NCBI RefSeq assembly: GCF_001425625.1
Contig: NZ_LMCP01000034.1
Coordinates: 142,551-206,550 of the forward strand
DNA length: 64,000 nucleotides
Reading direction: 5' to 3'
Source: Mesorhizobium sp. Root102
GTDB taxonomy: Bacteria > Pseudomonadota > Alphaproteobacteria > Rhizobiales > Rhizobiaceae
The notes beneath the pieces are model-generated. The model saw only the letters and a list, made by a program, of their open reading frames with translations. It made no database searches and was not told the DNA's origin. The translations under genes and the position numbers were made by a program. Shown one piece after another: positions 1-8,771 of this stretch. Within the stretch, counting starts at the first letter, position 1. Each line of letters opens with the position of its first letter.

Positions 1-880
1 GGCTCCGTTCCATGCCAAACGCTTCCGGGCGGATCATCAGCTTGGCCTTCTGGCCTTTGCCGAACGTGCCGTTGGCCCTGACGCCGGAGACGACCGAACC
101 GTCGGCCAGCCGGATCGTTGCCGTGCCATCCTTGGTGTCGAGATGTTCGGCGGCGAGGAAGTTCGAATTGCCGATGAAGCCGGCGACGAAATCGGTGGCT
201 GGCCGCAGATAGAGATCCTCGCCGCTGCCGGTCTGCTCGACGCGGCCGTCCCGGAACAGAGCGATCCGGTCCGACAGATGCAGCGCCTCCTCCTGGTCGT
301 GGGTCACGTAGAGGATGGTGACGCCGGTCTCGCGATGGATGCGGCGGATCTCGCCCTGGATCTCCTCGCGCAATTTCTTGTCGAGCGCCGACAGCGGCTC
401 GTCCATCAAAAGGATCGGCGGATCGTAGGCCAGCGCCCGGGCCAGTGCGACGCGCTGCTGCTGGCCGCCAGACAGGGCGCCGGGCAAGCGCGCGGCGAAG
501 CTTTCCAGCCGCACCAGGGCCAGCATGTCGGCGACCTTCTTCTTCACCTCGGCCTCCGGCCGGCGGCGAACCCGCAGCGGAAAGGCGACGTTCTCGGCTA
601 CCGTCAGATGCGGAAACAGCGTGTAGCGCTGGAACACCATGCCGATGTTGCGCTGGTGCGAAGGCACGGCAAGCAGCGATTTTCCCTCCAGCTCGACATC
701 GCCGGAACTCGGATCCTGGAAGCCGGCGATGGCGTAGAGCGTCGTCGACTTTCCCGAACCTGAAGGCCCGAGGAAGGTCAGGAACTCGCCCTTGGGTATT
801 TCGAGGGTGACGTCGTGCACGGCGGTGATCGAGCCGAACGCCTTGCGCAGGTTGCGGATGGAGAGGAAGGGCTGGGTCAT
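1..880 (-). CDS. Spermidine/putrescine-type ABC transporter ATP-binding protein (3' end outside window)
   Basis: Cytoplasmic ATPase of a PotABCD-type importer. The frame starts at ATG 880 and is open to the window edge, so the C-terminus is missing. Walker A is GPSGSGKST (residues 38-46). The Q-loop (MVFQRYTLFPH), the signature LSGGQQQR and the Walker B ILLMDEPLSALD follow in order, and the start of a TOBE-like C-terminal domain (VRANGTFGKGQKA) is visible near the edge. The ATG overlaps the stop of the permease gene upstream by 4 nt (ATGA), which implies translational coupling. The family is certain. The substrate cannot be read from the ATPase; polyamine-like or other small cationic compounds are typical of the family. 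Confidence 0.93.
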   Translation of the reverse strand, partial: MTQPFLSIRNLRKAFGSITAVHDVTLEIPKGEFLTFLGPSGSGKSTTLYAIAGFQDPSSGDVELEGKSLLAVPSHQRNIGMVFQRYTLFPHLTVAENVAFPLRVRRRPEAEVKKKVADMLALVRLESFAARLPGALSGGQQQRVALARALAYDPPILLMDEPLSALDKKLREEIQGEIRRIHRETGVTILYVTHDQEEALHLSDRIALFRDGRVEQTGSGEDLYLRPATDFVAGFIGNSNFLAAEHLDTKDGTATIRLADGSVVSGVRANGTFGKGQKAKLMIRPEAFGMERS

Positions 881-1677
881 GTCCTGACCTTTCGCTGCAG
901 CAGCGCCGTCACCACCATCAGGGCAAGCGTCAGCCCGACCAACAGGCTGGAGGCGGCGGCGATGACCGGGCTCAGATCCGAGCGCAAGCTGCCCCAGATC
1001 TTGACGGGCAAGGTTTGCAAGGAGGGGCTCGCCATGAAGATCGCCACCACGACTTCGTCCCAGGAGGCGAGGAAGGAAAAGATCGCGGCGGAGAAGATGC
1101 CGATGCGGATCGACGGCAAGGTGATCCTGAGCCTGGCCTCGAGCGGGCTTGCGCCGCAGACGATGGCCGCGTCCTCGATCGACTTATCGAAGCCTTCCAG
1201 TGCGGTGGCGATCGGGATGATCGCGAAGGGCAGGGCCAGCACGGTGTGGGCGATGACGAAGCCGATTGTGGTGCCGCCAAGGCCAAGGCGCAGGAAGAAG
1301 GCGTAGATGGCGATGGCGAAGACGACGACGGGCAGCACCATCGGCGTCAGCAGCACGCCGCGCAGGATCTCACGCCCGGCAAACCGTCCGCGAACCAAAG
1401 CGAAGGAAGCGAGCAGGCCGATCACCACGGACAGGATCGCCGTCATGGTGGCGATCCTGGCGCTGGTCAGCGCGGCGTCGAGCCAGGCCGGGTCGGCAAA
1501 CAGCTCCTGGTACCATTTCAGCGTCCAGCCGGGCGGCGGAAAGGCCAGCCAGTGCGACGAGCCGAAGGAGAGCAGGACGATGAAGACGACAGGCAACAGG
1601 AGAAAGCCGGCGACCAGAGCGGTGAAGCCGAGAAGGGCAATTTTCAGCCAGCCCATGCGGTCATAGTCGAGCAGCAT
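877..1677 (-). CDS. ABC transporter permease, PotC-like
   Basis: Inner-membrane permease of 266 aa with about six hydrophobic segments, the usual PotC length. The BPD_transp_1 (EAA) loop that docks on the ATPase is visible around DAAIVCGASPLEARLRI. It starts one nucleotide after the stop of the PotB-like gene and overlaps the ATPase gene by 4 nt. It should pair with the 1679-2539 product as a heterodimeric channel. Family assignment is firm; substrate is unknown. Confidence 0.92.
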   Translation of the reverse strand: MLLDYDRMGWLKIALLGFTALVAGFLLLPVVFIVLLSFGSSHWLAFPPPGWTLKWYQELFADPAWLDAALTSARIATMTAILSVVIGLLASFALVRGRFAGREILRGVLLTPMVLPVVVFAIAIYAFFLRLGLGGTTIGFVIAHTVLALPFAIIPIATALEGFDKSIEDAAIVCGASPLEARLRITLPSIRIGIFSAAIFSFLASWDEVVVAIFMASPSLQTLPVKIWGSLRSDLSPVIAAASSLLVGLTLALMVVTALLQRKVRT

Positions 1678-1678
1678 C

Positions 1679-2539
1679 TCAGGCGCCTCCGCTCATGCGC
1701 CTGGCGCCGACAAGGCGCAGCTGCAGCGCGTAGAGCGCCATGGTAACGACCAGCAGGATGAAGGCGGCCGCACTCCCAAGCCCCCAGTTGAGCAGCGACT
1801 GGATCATCTGCGCGATCATTTCGGCCAGCATCATGTTCGACGTGCCGCCGAGCAGTGCCGGCGTGACGAAGTAGCCGAGCGACATGACGAAGACCATCAG
1901 GCCGCCGGCGGCGATGCCGGGCAGCGACAGCGGCAGCAGGATGCGGCGGAAGGCCTGGAAGGGACTGGCGCCGCACAGTGCGGCCGCACGCAGCGTCATC
2001 GGGTCGATCGCCCGCAGCGTGCCGACCAGCGGCAGGATCATGAAGGGCAGCATGATGTAGACCATGCCGATGGTGATGCCGGTCAGGTTGTTGATGAGCG
2101 GCAGCGGCTGATCGCTGATCCCAGCGGCCATCAGCGTCCGGTTGATGACGCCGGTGCGCTGCAGCAGCACCATCCAGGCATAGGTGCGGGTCAGGAGATT
2201 GGTCCACATCGACAGGATGATGACGCCGAAGACGATCGAGGCCAGCGCCGAGGGCATGATCGCCAGCATCCAGGCGACCGGAAAGGCGACGAGGATCGTG
2301 ACGATAGTGACCACCGAGGCGACCAGGAAGGTGTTGAAGAACACCCGGGCATAGGTGCCATCGCCAAGCAGGGCGGCGTAGTTCTGCAAGCCGGGTTCCG
2401 GCTCGGTGACGCTGCGCAAGAGCAGGGCCATGACCGGGACGACGAAGAACAGCACGATCAGGACCAGCGCCGGCAGCAGGCCGTTGAAGCCTGCCGGCAT
2501 GCGGAATGTTGGTAGGCTCTGGCGTGTTTCGACCGACAT
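1679..2539 (-). CDS. ABC transporter permease, PotB-like
   Basis: Inner-membrane permease of 286 aa. An N-terminal membrane segment is followed by a periplasmic loop and a BPD_transp_1 domain with the EAA loop LRAAALCGASPFQAFRRI. It lies 67 nt downstream of the binding-protein gene and one nucleotide upstream of the PotC-like gene, the standard order for this importer family. Its N-terminal MSVETRQSL is preceded by a short spacer; no alternative start looks better. Confidence 0.92.
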   Translation of the reverse strand: MSVETRQSLPTFRMPAGFNGLLPALVLIVLFFVVPVMALLLRSVTEPEPGLQNYAALLGDGTYARVFFNTFLVASVVTIVTILVAFPVAWMLAIMPSALASIVFGVIILSMWTNLLTRTYAWMVLLQRTGVINRTLMAAGISDQPLPLINNLTGITIGMVYIMLPFMILPLVGTLRAIDPMTLRAAALCGASPFQAFRRILLPLSLPGIAAGGLMVFVMSLGYFVTPALLGGTSNMMLAEMIAQMIQSLLNWGLGSAAAFILLVVTMALYALQLRLVGARRMSGGA

Positions 2540-2606
2540 GGCAGCGATCCGGCTATGGGACGAAACGGCGCTGGCCGTCTCGTCCCTTGCTGTTCAAGAG
2601 GCACGC

Positions 2607-3640
2607 TTATTTCGCCTGCCAGGCATACCAGCGCGTGGCGATCTCGTCGCGGTGCTCGGCCCAATAGTTCATGTCGAGGTTGATCTGTCCGTCGACATGG
2701 GCGTCCGGCAGCGCCTTCACCGCATCCGCCGGCATCTCGGCCTTGGCCTTGGTGTTGATGGGCGCATAGCCGCTGGCTTCGGCAAACTTCGCCTGGCCGG
2801 CAGGGCTGCTCGCGGCGGCGAGGAACTTCATCGCGGCGTCCTTGTTCTTGGCGCCCTTCGGCACGACCAGGACGTCGGCTGCCGTCAGGTTCTGGTTCCA
2901 GGAGACGCCGACATCGGCGCCGTCCTTCTCCAGCGCGAAGACGCGGCCGTTCCACAGCTGGCCGAAGGTTGCTTCACCGGACGCGATCAACTGCTGCGAC
3001 TCCGCGCCGCCGCCCCACCAGACGATGTCGGACTTGATGGTGTCGAGCTTCTTGAAGGCGCGCTCGAGATCGAGCGGATAGAGCTTGTCGGCGGGAACGC
3101 CATCGGCAAGCAGCGCGATCTCGATGACGCCGGGCGCCGACCATTTGTAGAAGGTCCGCTTGCCCGGGAATTTCTTGGTGTCGAACATGTCGGCCCAGCC
3201 GGCCGGTTCGCCCGAAACGGCGCCCTTGTCCAGGCGAGCACGAAGGAATAGTAGAAGCTGCCGACGGCATGATCGGTGGTGAAGCGCGTATCGAGGTCGG
3301 CCTTCGGCACGGCGGTGAAGTCGATCGGCTCGAGCAGGCCATCCTTGGCTGCTTTGATGGCGAAATCCATCTCGACGTCGACGACATCCCAGTTGACTCT
3401 GCCGGCGTCGACCATCGCCTTCAGCTTGCCGTAGTCGGTCGGGCCGTCCTGCATGACCTTGATGCCGGATGCGGCCGTGAACGGTTCGGCCCAGGATTTG
3501 GTCTGCGCTTCCTGGGTCGTCCCGCCCCAGGAGGTGAACACCATGTCCTCGGCCTTTGCGGCCGTCGTTGCCAGAAGTGTGGTTGCGAGAAGTGTTGTTG
3601 CAAGAAGGCGGGCAAGGACGCCGGTGGTGATCAGTTTCAT
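2607..3640 (-). pseudogene. Periplasmic substrate-binding protein of the PotABC-like importer, disrupted by a -1 frameshift
   Basis: Solute-binding protein of the PotD/F type. ATG 3640 has a strong AGGAGAACGAC ribosome site. A signal peptide (cleavage likely after AAKA, before EDMVFTSWGG) begins a mature domain that is in frame through SFYYSFVLAW. At about 3230 the frame shifts: the continuation (GEPAGWADMFDTKKFPGK, then a typical C-terminus to 2607) is in another frame. Restoring one C in the CC run at 3230-3231 (a G on the coding strand) would join the halves into a normal ~344-aa protein. So either the gene is recently inactivated, which would silence the importer unless another binding protein serves it, or this is a one-base sequencing error. 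The intact flanking genes favour a recent or artefactual change. Confidence 0.85.
3567..3611. repeat. Three 15-bp tandem repeats inside the signal-peptide coding region
   Basis: Three imperfect copies of a 15-bp unit (gttgccagaagtgtg and variants, + strand) at 3567-3581, 3582-3596 and 3597-3611. On the minus strand they encode LLATT three times in the hydrophobic core of the binding-protein signal peptide. The repeat keeps the frame. Confidence 0.8.
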
Positions 3641-3722
3641 GTCGTTCTCCTCTGTTTGTTTTCGTTGTTTCTGTTTGCGACCGGCGTTTTCGCCTTGATC
3701 GCGTTTCCCCGGCCGGCGGCGG

Positions 3723-5201
3723 CTACCGCATGACAAAAGGATCGGGAATCGGGTCGTCCGAGGTGCGTATCCAGACCGACTTCGAACGCGTGTAGTCGCG
3801 GATCGCGTCCATGCCGCCCTCGCGGCCGAGGCCCGACTGGCCGTAACCGCCAAACGGAACCAGCGGCGAGACGGCGCGGTAGGTGTTGACCCAGACCACG
3901 CCGGCGTGGATTTCGCGCGCCATGCGGTGGGCTTTGGCGAGATTGGTGGTGAATACGCCGGACGCCAGGCCGAACGGCGTGTCGTTGGCAAGCGCGAGCG
4001 CCTCGGCTTCCGTATCGAAGGCGATCACGCTGAGCACCGGGCCGAAGAGTTCCTCGCGCACGCAGGGCAGGCCGGTGTTGTCATCGGCATCGATGATCGT
4101 CGGTGCGTAATAGAGGCCGCTTTCGTGGCCGGCGGGCCGTTCGCCGCCGGTGACCAGGCGTCCGCCCGCGGCAAGGCTTGCCGCAACGATCTTCTCGATC
4201 CAGTCGCGCTGCCGCGCGGTGGCAAGCGGCCCCATTTCGGTTGCGGGATCCTGCGGGTCGCCGATCCGGATCGCTTCTGCCTTGCGCTTGAGCCGGGCGA
4301 GGAATTCGTCCTTCACCGAACGTTCGACCAGCAGGCGGGAGCCGGCGACGCAGCTCTGGCCGGTGGCGGCAAAAATGCCGGCGACGACGGCGTTGGCGGC
4401 ACTGTCGAGATCGGCATCGGCGAACACCACGACCGGGCTTTTGCCGCCCAGTTCGAGCGTCGTGTAGGCAAGATTTTCCGCCGTGTTTTTGACGATCTGG
4501 CGGGCGGTTGCCGGACCGCCGGTGAAGGCGACGCGGGCGACGAGCGGATGGCTGGTCAGGCGGTGGCCGCAATCATGGCCGAACCCGGTCAGGATGTTGA
4601 CGCTGCCCGCGGGAAAGCCGGCCTCATGGACGAGTTTGGCGAAGGCGAGCAGCGGAGCGGGGCCATCTTCCGATGCCTTGAGGACGACGGTGCAGCCGGC
4701 GGCAAGCGCCGGCCCGAGCTTGACGGCGGACAGGAAGAGTTGCGAATTCCACGGCACGACGGCGGCGACGACGCCGATCGGCTCGGACCGGATCGTCACT
4801 TCCATATCCGCCTTGTCGATGGGGACGAACGCGCCTTCGTGCTTGTCGGCCAGTCCGCCATAGTAGCGATAGTAGTCGCCGACATAGGCGATCTGGGCGC
4901 GGGTCTCGCGGATGATCTTGCCGGTGTCGCGCGTCTCGAGTTCCGCCAGCCAGTCGGAATTGGCGACCACCAGGTCGCCTAGCCGGACCAGCAGCTTGCC
5001 GCGCGCTGTCGCCGTCATCGCCGCCCATGGGCCGGAGCGCAGCGCAAGGTGGGCGGCTTCGACGGCGCGATCGACGTCATCAGCCGATGCAGCGGGCATT
5101 TTTGCCCATGCCGTGCCAGAAGACGGGTCGATGCTGTCGAAGCTCGCGGCCGCATCCTCGAAGCTGCCGTCGATATAGTTTTTGAACTGAGCGGCGCTCA
5201 T
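3723..5201 (-). CDS. NAD(P)-dependent aldehyde dehydrogenase
   Basis: Cytoplasmic ALDH of 492 aa that oxidises an aldehyde to the carboxylate. Catalytic residues are all present: Asn152 in PWNSQ, Glu250 in LELGGKSP and the nucleophile Cys284 in GQSCVAGSR; the EELFGPV motif follows. Length is normal for the superfamily. Its ATG overlaps the stop of the flavin monooxygenase gene by 4 nt (ATGA), so the two are co-translated. The likely substrate is the aldehyde released by the oxygenase/hydrolase upstream, an inference from gene order. Confidence 0.93.
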   Translation of the reverse strand: MSAAQFKNYIDGSFEDAAASFDSIDPSSGTAWAKMPAASADDVDRAVEAAHLALRSGPWAAMTATARGKLLVRLGDLVVANSDWLAELETRDTGKIIRETRAQIAYVGDYYRYYGGLADKHEGAFVPIDKADMEVTIRSEPIGVVAAVVPWNSQLFLSAVKLGPALAAGCTVVLKASEDGPAPLLAFAKLVHEAGFPAGSVNILTGFGHDCGHRLTSHPLVARVAFTGGPATARQIVKNTAENLAYTTLELGGKSPVVVFADADLDSAANAVVAGIFAATGQSCVAGSRLLVERSVKDEFLARLKRKAEAIRIGDPQDPATEMGPLATARQRDWIEKIVAASLAAGGRLVTGGERPAGHESGLYYAPTIIDADDNTGLPCVREELFGPVLSVIAFDTEAEALALANDTPFGLASGVFTTNLAKAHRMAREIHAGVVWVNTYRAVSPLVPFGGYGQSGLGREGGMDAIRDYTRSKSVWIRTSDDPIPDPFVMR

Positions 5202-6256
5202 CGCGAACCCGCTTTCGGTTCGGCAAAAGCCGGCATCACCCTGTCGATGAACAGCTGCAGCGATTTCTTCTTGCGCTGGTGGGACAGGCCGCTGTCGATC
5301 CAGATCGAATACTGGTCGTAGCCGAGCGCCTCATAGGCCTTCAGCCTGGTGATGACCTCGTCGGCTTCGCCGATGACCAGATTCTCTCGGATTTTGTCCG
5401 GCGCATATTGCGGCATGGCCGCGATCTCGTCGTCGCTCAGCGGCTCCAATATGCCCTGGCGCACCGGCTTCTTGTTCTGGAACCAGGCGCCGAACTGGCA
5501 GTAGAACTGCGAAAGGTCCTGCGCGAGGCGGTCGGCATCGGCCGCGTCCTCGGCAACGAATGTATGCATGAGCAGCATGATTTCCGGCCGCGCTATGTCG
5601 GGGTGAGCAGCACAGGCCGTGTTGAAGCGCTCCATCAGGCTGGTCACCTCGCCATCGCCGGAGGCCAGCGGCGTCACCTGCACATTGCATTTGCTGGCGA
5701 CCGCGAAGTCGTGCGAGTTCGGATCACGCGCGGCCACCCAGATCGGCGGATAAGGCTTTTGCAGCGGCTTGGGCGACGAGGTGGTCGACGGGAACGACCA
5801 GAACTCGCCGGAGAGTTCGAAATCGCCATCCCACAGGCCGCGGATCGCCGGCACCATCTCGCGCATGCGCTGGCCGGCGCCCCATGCTTCCAGACCGGGG
5901 AACAGCCGCTGGTATTCGTAAGCGTAGGCGCCGCGCGCAATGCCGATGTCGAGGCGGCCGCCAGTGATGACGTCGGCCATCGCCGCTTCGCCGGCAAGCT
6001 TGATCGGGTGCCAGAACGGCGCCACGATCGTCCCGGTGCCCAGCCGGATGCGCCTGGTCTTGGCGGCGAGCCAGGCGATGTTGATGAACGGGTTCGGCGA
6101 GATGGTGAATTCCATGCCGTGATGCTCGCCGATCCAGGCGATCTCGAAGCCTGCCTCTTCGGCCTGTACAACCAGATCTTCCAACTCACCGACAAGCTCG
6201 GAATGCGGCTTTGCCAGATCCGAGCGCTCCATGTGGACGAAAAGCGAAAATTTCAT
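5198..6256 (-). CDS. LLM-class (luciferase-like) flavin-dependent monooxygenase
   Basis: 352-aa bacterial-luciferase-like TIM barrel that uses reduced FMN and O2. Typical features are the N-terminal MKFSLFVHMER strand, AWIGEHHG, GRLDIGIARGAY and PPIWVAARDP. ATG 6256 is chosen because family homology begins there and AGGTGACGCCG precedes it; the open frame continues upstream without family sequence. Such enzymes need a separate flavin reductase, and the gene immediately upstream (5 nt gap) carries one. Substrate unknown. Confidence 0.92.
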   Translation of the reverse strand: MKFSLFVHMERSDLAKPHSELVGELEDLVVQAEEAGFEIAWIGEHHGMEFTISPNPFINIAWLAAKTRRIRLGTGTIVAPFWHPIKLAGEAAMADVITGGRLDIGIARGAYAYEYQRLFPGLEAWGAGQRMREMVPAIRGLWDGDFELSGEFWSFPSTTSSPKPLQKPYPPIWVAARDPNSHDFAVASKCNVQVTPLASGDGEVTSLMERFNTACAAHPDIARPEIMLLMHTFVAEDAADADRLAQDLSQFYCQFGAWFQNKKPVRQGILEPLSDDEIAAMPQYAPDKIRENLVIGEADEVITRLKAYEALGYDQYSIWIDSGLSHQRKKKSLQLFIDRVMPAFAEPKAGSR

Positions 6257-6261
6257 CGGCG

Positions 6262-8052
6262 TCACCTGCGACCAGTAAGAGCTTGGGAAGATGCAGCCCT
6301 GGCGAGCGGCCGCACTTCGCCTTCGACCGCGTTGCCGACATAGACGCCGAAGGCATCTTCCGTGCGTTCGCGGACATAGCGGGCAAGCATGGAACGCACC
6401 GCCGGATCGGCGATCCTGAGATCGACGATATGGTCTATGTCGACAAGCCGGGTCTGGCGATCGCCGGGACTGGGGGCAGTGACCGATCCCCGGTAGTAGA
6501 CGTGTGAACGCGACGGATCGGCGGCGTCGTCCCACACCGCAAACAGGAATCCGAGCTGCGCGTCGACAGCCTTGGCGGCAAGGCATCCTTTGAGGCTGCC
6601 GGCATCCTTTGGCGAGCCCAGCCCGCGACCTGCCGGCAATTCATGGAAACCGTCCGGTGTTTCGAAAAACAGCACGCGGCCTTCATTTTCGAGAATGGCA
6701 CCGACTTCGGTCCCATGAGGTGCAGCCGCCAGCGCTTCCTGGCTGAGGCCGGGCGTGACGTAGGTGCCCCGGCAATAGCCGAGAGGCTGCGCGCCGTTGT
6801 GGCTGAAATCGCGGACGCGGCCGATCAGGATCGAATGATCGCCGGCGTCGACCAACTTGTGCATGGCGCAATCGAACACCGCGACGGAACCGTCGATCAG
6901 GGGATTGCCGGACTGGCCGGGTTGCCAGGTCACGGTCGCGAACTTGTCGGCGGCCTTGGAGGCAAAGATGCCGGACTGCGCCTTTTGGCTCTCCGACAGG
7001 ATGTTGATGGCGAAGCCTTTCGATGTCGAGAAGGCGCTGTGTCCCAGCGCCTTCTTGGCGATGCAGACAAGCACCAGCGGTGGTTCGAGCGAGACCGAGG
7101 CGAAGGAGTTGGCGGTGAAGCCGCGCGGTTCGCCTTCCGCACTGACCGTGGTGACGATGGTGACGCCAGTCAGGAAGGAGCCGAGCGCGCGCCGGAATTC
7201 GCCGCTGTCGAAGGCGGGATCGTCTTGCGGTGTCGCGGCTTCGCCAGCGTCGAGAAAGGCGCTGATGTGATGAGTCACTTTTTCGGGTGAAGCCATTGCC
7301 ATCATGTGCCTTTCTCCGCTGAGCACCAGGCATTGGCCGTGCGGCGCGAGCCTCGCCATCGCCGCCGACATGGCCGGGGTCGAGTTGCTGTCGTCAGACC
7401 CGGTCATGAACAGGGCTGGCCCGGCCAGCCCGGCCAGGGTTTCAGCATGCTCGGCATCGGCATGGGCAAAAAGGCGATAGGTGCGGGCGTAGCCTTCCGG
7501 GTCTACGCCTTCAAGAGCGGTACGCGCCGTTGCCGCCGCACCCGCCAGGCTCTCCGGCAGCGGGTCGCCGAACCAGCGGGCAAGCGTTGCCGCGATGGCG
7601 GAAGGATCGCCATGCGTGCCGAGGGCCGCCGCTCGCTCGCGCACGGCCCGCGCCAGGGTCTCGGGGCGGCGGAACACAGCATTGAGGCAGACGATGGAAC
7701 GGATGCGCGACGGCGCGCGAAGGGCGATTTCCAGGGCGACCAGTGCGCCCATAGAATGGCCGACGATCGACACCGAGGCGAGACCGAGATGGTCGAGCAG
7801 ACGCAGCGCCTGCTCGGCGAAATCCGACAGGGCGGCATTTTCCGGCGGCAAAGGTGAGGTGCCGTGGCCGAGCATGTCGATGGCGATCAGGTCGTGGCGA
7901 TCCTCCATCGACGCGATCTGATCCTGCCAGATCGCCGCGTTCATGCCGACGCCGTGAATGAGCAGAACCGGCGCGCCGGAGCCGGCGCGGATGAAGCCGG
8001 TGCCGTCCGGCGCCGTGTTGCGAACCCATGCAGGGGCGGCGACATCAGCCAT
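6262..8052 (-). CDS. Three-domain fusion: alpha/beta hydrolase, flavin reductase, Nudix-like domain
   Basis: 596-aa protein. Residues ~15-270 are an alpha/beta hydrolase with nucleophile Ser100 (GHSMG), Asp220/221 and His249. Residues ~285-435 are an HpaC/RutF-like FMN reductase (GVTIVTTVSAEGEPRGFTAN). Residues ~447-570 look Nudix-like (VGAILENEGRVLFF ... ELPAG) but lack the Nudix-box glutamates. It should supply reduced FMN to the monooxygenase directly downstream and hydrolyse an intermediate, as separate RutF and RutD do in pyrimidine degradation; that analogy is an inference. ATG 8052 is chosen for AAGGAGGTGGGAG just upstream; the gene overlaps the DUF1185 stop by 8 nt. Confidence 0.85.
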   Translation of the reverse strand: MADVAAPAWVRNTAPDGTGFIRAGSGAPVLLIHGVGMNAAIWQDQIASMEDRHDLIAIDMLGHGTSPLPPENAALSDFAEQALRLLDHLGLASVSIVGHSMGALVALEIALRAPSRIRSIVCLNAVFRRPETLARAVRERAAALGTHGDPSAIAATLARWFGDPLPESLAGAAATARTALEGVDPEGYARTYRLFAHADAEHAETLAGLAGPALFMTGSDDSNSTPAMSAAMARLAPHGQCLVLSGERHMMAMASPEKVTHHISAFLDAGEAATPQDDPAFDSGEFRRALGSFLTGVTIVTTVSAEGEPRGFTANSFASVSLEPPLVLVCIAKKALGHSAFSTSKGFAINILSESQKAQSGIFASKAADKFATVTWQPGQSGNPLIDGSVAVFDCAMHKLVDAGDHSILIGRVRDFSHNGAQPLGYCRGTYVTPGLSQEALAAAPHGTEVGAILENEGRVLFFETPDGFHELPAGRGLGSPKDAGSLKGCLAAKAVDAQLGFLFAVWDDAADPSRSHVYYRGSVTAPSPGDRQTRLVDIDHIVDLRIADPAVRSMLARYVRERTEDAFGVYVGNAVEGEVRPLARAASSQALTGRR

Positions 8053-8632
8053 GCAGGTCTCCCACCTCCTTGAGGTCCTGATAGCGGTCGCCGATACGGT
8101 GATGCGGGCGGCCGCCGATCGAAGCGCCAAGCGCCACCACCAGTTCGTCGGGGGCGGGGGCGTCACCAATCTGGAAATGCACGGTCAGATAGTGTGAGCG
8201 GCGGCCCTCGTCGTTCTTGTCCATCAGCGGGATCATGATCGGCGTGTTCGGCCCGCCGCGCAGATTGGTGAAGGCGAGATAGGTCTTGGCGCCGACCGCG
8301 CGACGGTAGTGATTGCCGAAATGCAGCGTATGGATCAGCGCCGATGCATGCTCGATCTCGCCCGCCGTGCCGCAGATGGCGGCCTTGCCGTAGCCTTCGA
8401 TCGCTTCGCCCGAACCGGCGACGGAGATGATCTCGCGCGTCAGCAGTTCGCCGAGGACGGGAGCGATGGTGCGGATCTCAGGCGACAGGTCTTCGGTGAA
8501 ACCGCGGCCCGCCCATGGGTTCGTCAGCACTGCGGCGACGCCGATCAGGCGCAACGGCTTCGGCGCTTCCTTGCCGCCCTCGATCAGGGTGTTCTCGATG
8601 TAGGTAACGGTCTTTCGAATGGCCGGTTTCAT
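8045..8632 (-). CDS. DUF1185 (amino acid synthesis family) protein
   Basis: 195-aa protein matching PF06684 from memory: ETLIEGG-like N-terminus, then AGSGEAIEGYGKAAICGT and HFGNHYRRAVGAKTYL. Biochemical role is not established. ATG 8632 is preferred to the upstream ATG 8671 because GAGGATTTC precedes it. It is the first gene of the minus-strand catabolic operon, 50-90 nt from the operator, and its last codons overlap the hydrolase-reductase fusion. Context suggests a role in breaking down a nitrogenous or acyl compound imported by the ABC system. Confidence 0.82.
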   Translation of the reverse strand: MKPAIRKTVTYIENTLIEGGKEAPKPLRLIGVAAVLTNPWAGRGFTEDLSPEIRTIAPVLGELLTREIISVAGSGEAIEGYGKAAICGTAGEIEHASALIHTLHFGNHYRRAVGAKTYLAFTNLRGGPNTPIMIPLMDKNDEGRRSHYLTVHFQIGDAPAPDELVVALGASIGGRPHHRIGDRYQDLKEVGDLHG

Positions 8633-8685
8633 GAAATCCTCGGTCGCGATGGCGCTATCCGGCGCCGTCATCTCTATATCGTCTT

Positions 8686-8697
8686 ATGGTATACCAT
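8686..8697. promoter_or_regulatory. Perfect palindromic GntR-FCD operator ATGGTATACCAT
   Basis: A 12-bp perfect palindrome in the divergent spacer between the DUF1185 gene and the GntR regulator. It matches the TGGTxxACCA-type sites bound by the FadR/FCD branch of GntR regulators. It sits 15-54 nt from the catabolic start codons and 75 nt from the regulator start, so it can control both directions. Confidence 0.7.
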
Positions 8698-8771
8698 GCT
8701 ATGGAGCGCCAAGAACCTTGTCAATCGGCTATGGAATCTGTTTTGTGGCGGCGCGAGGAGGCAGAGAGAAA

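Noticed and set aside
447..570. (Residues of the 6262-8052 product) naming the third domain a true Nudix hydrolase
   Set aside because: The glutamate-rich Nudix box is missing, so only a Nudix-like fold is proposed.
5279..6343. Plus-strand open frame of ~350 codons
   Set aside because: Antisense shadow of the flavin monooxygenase gene.
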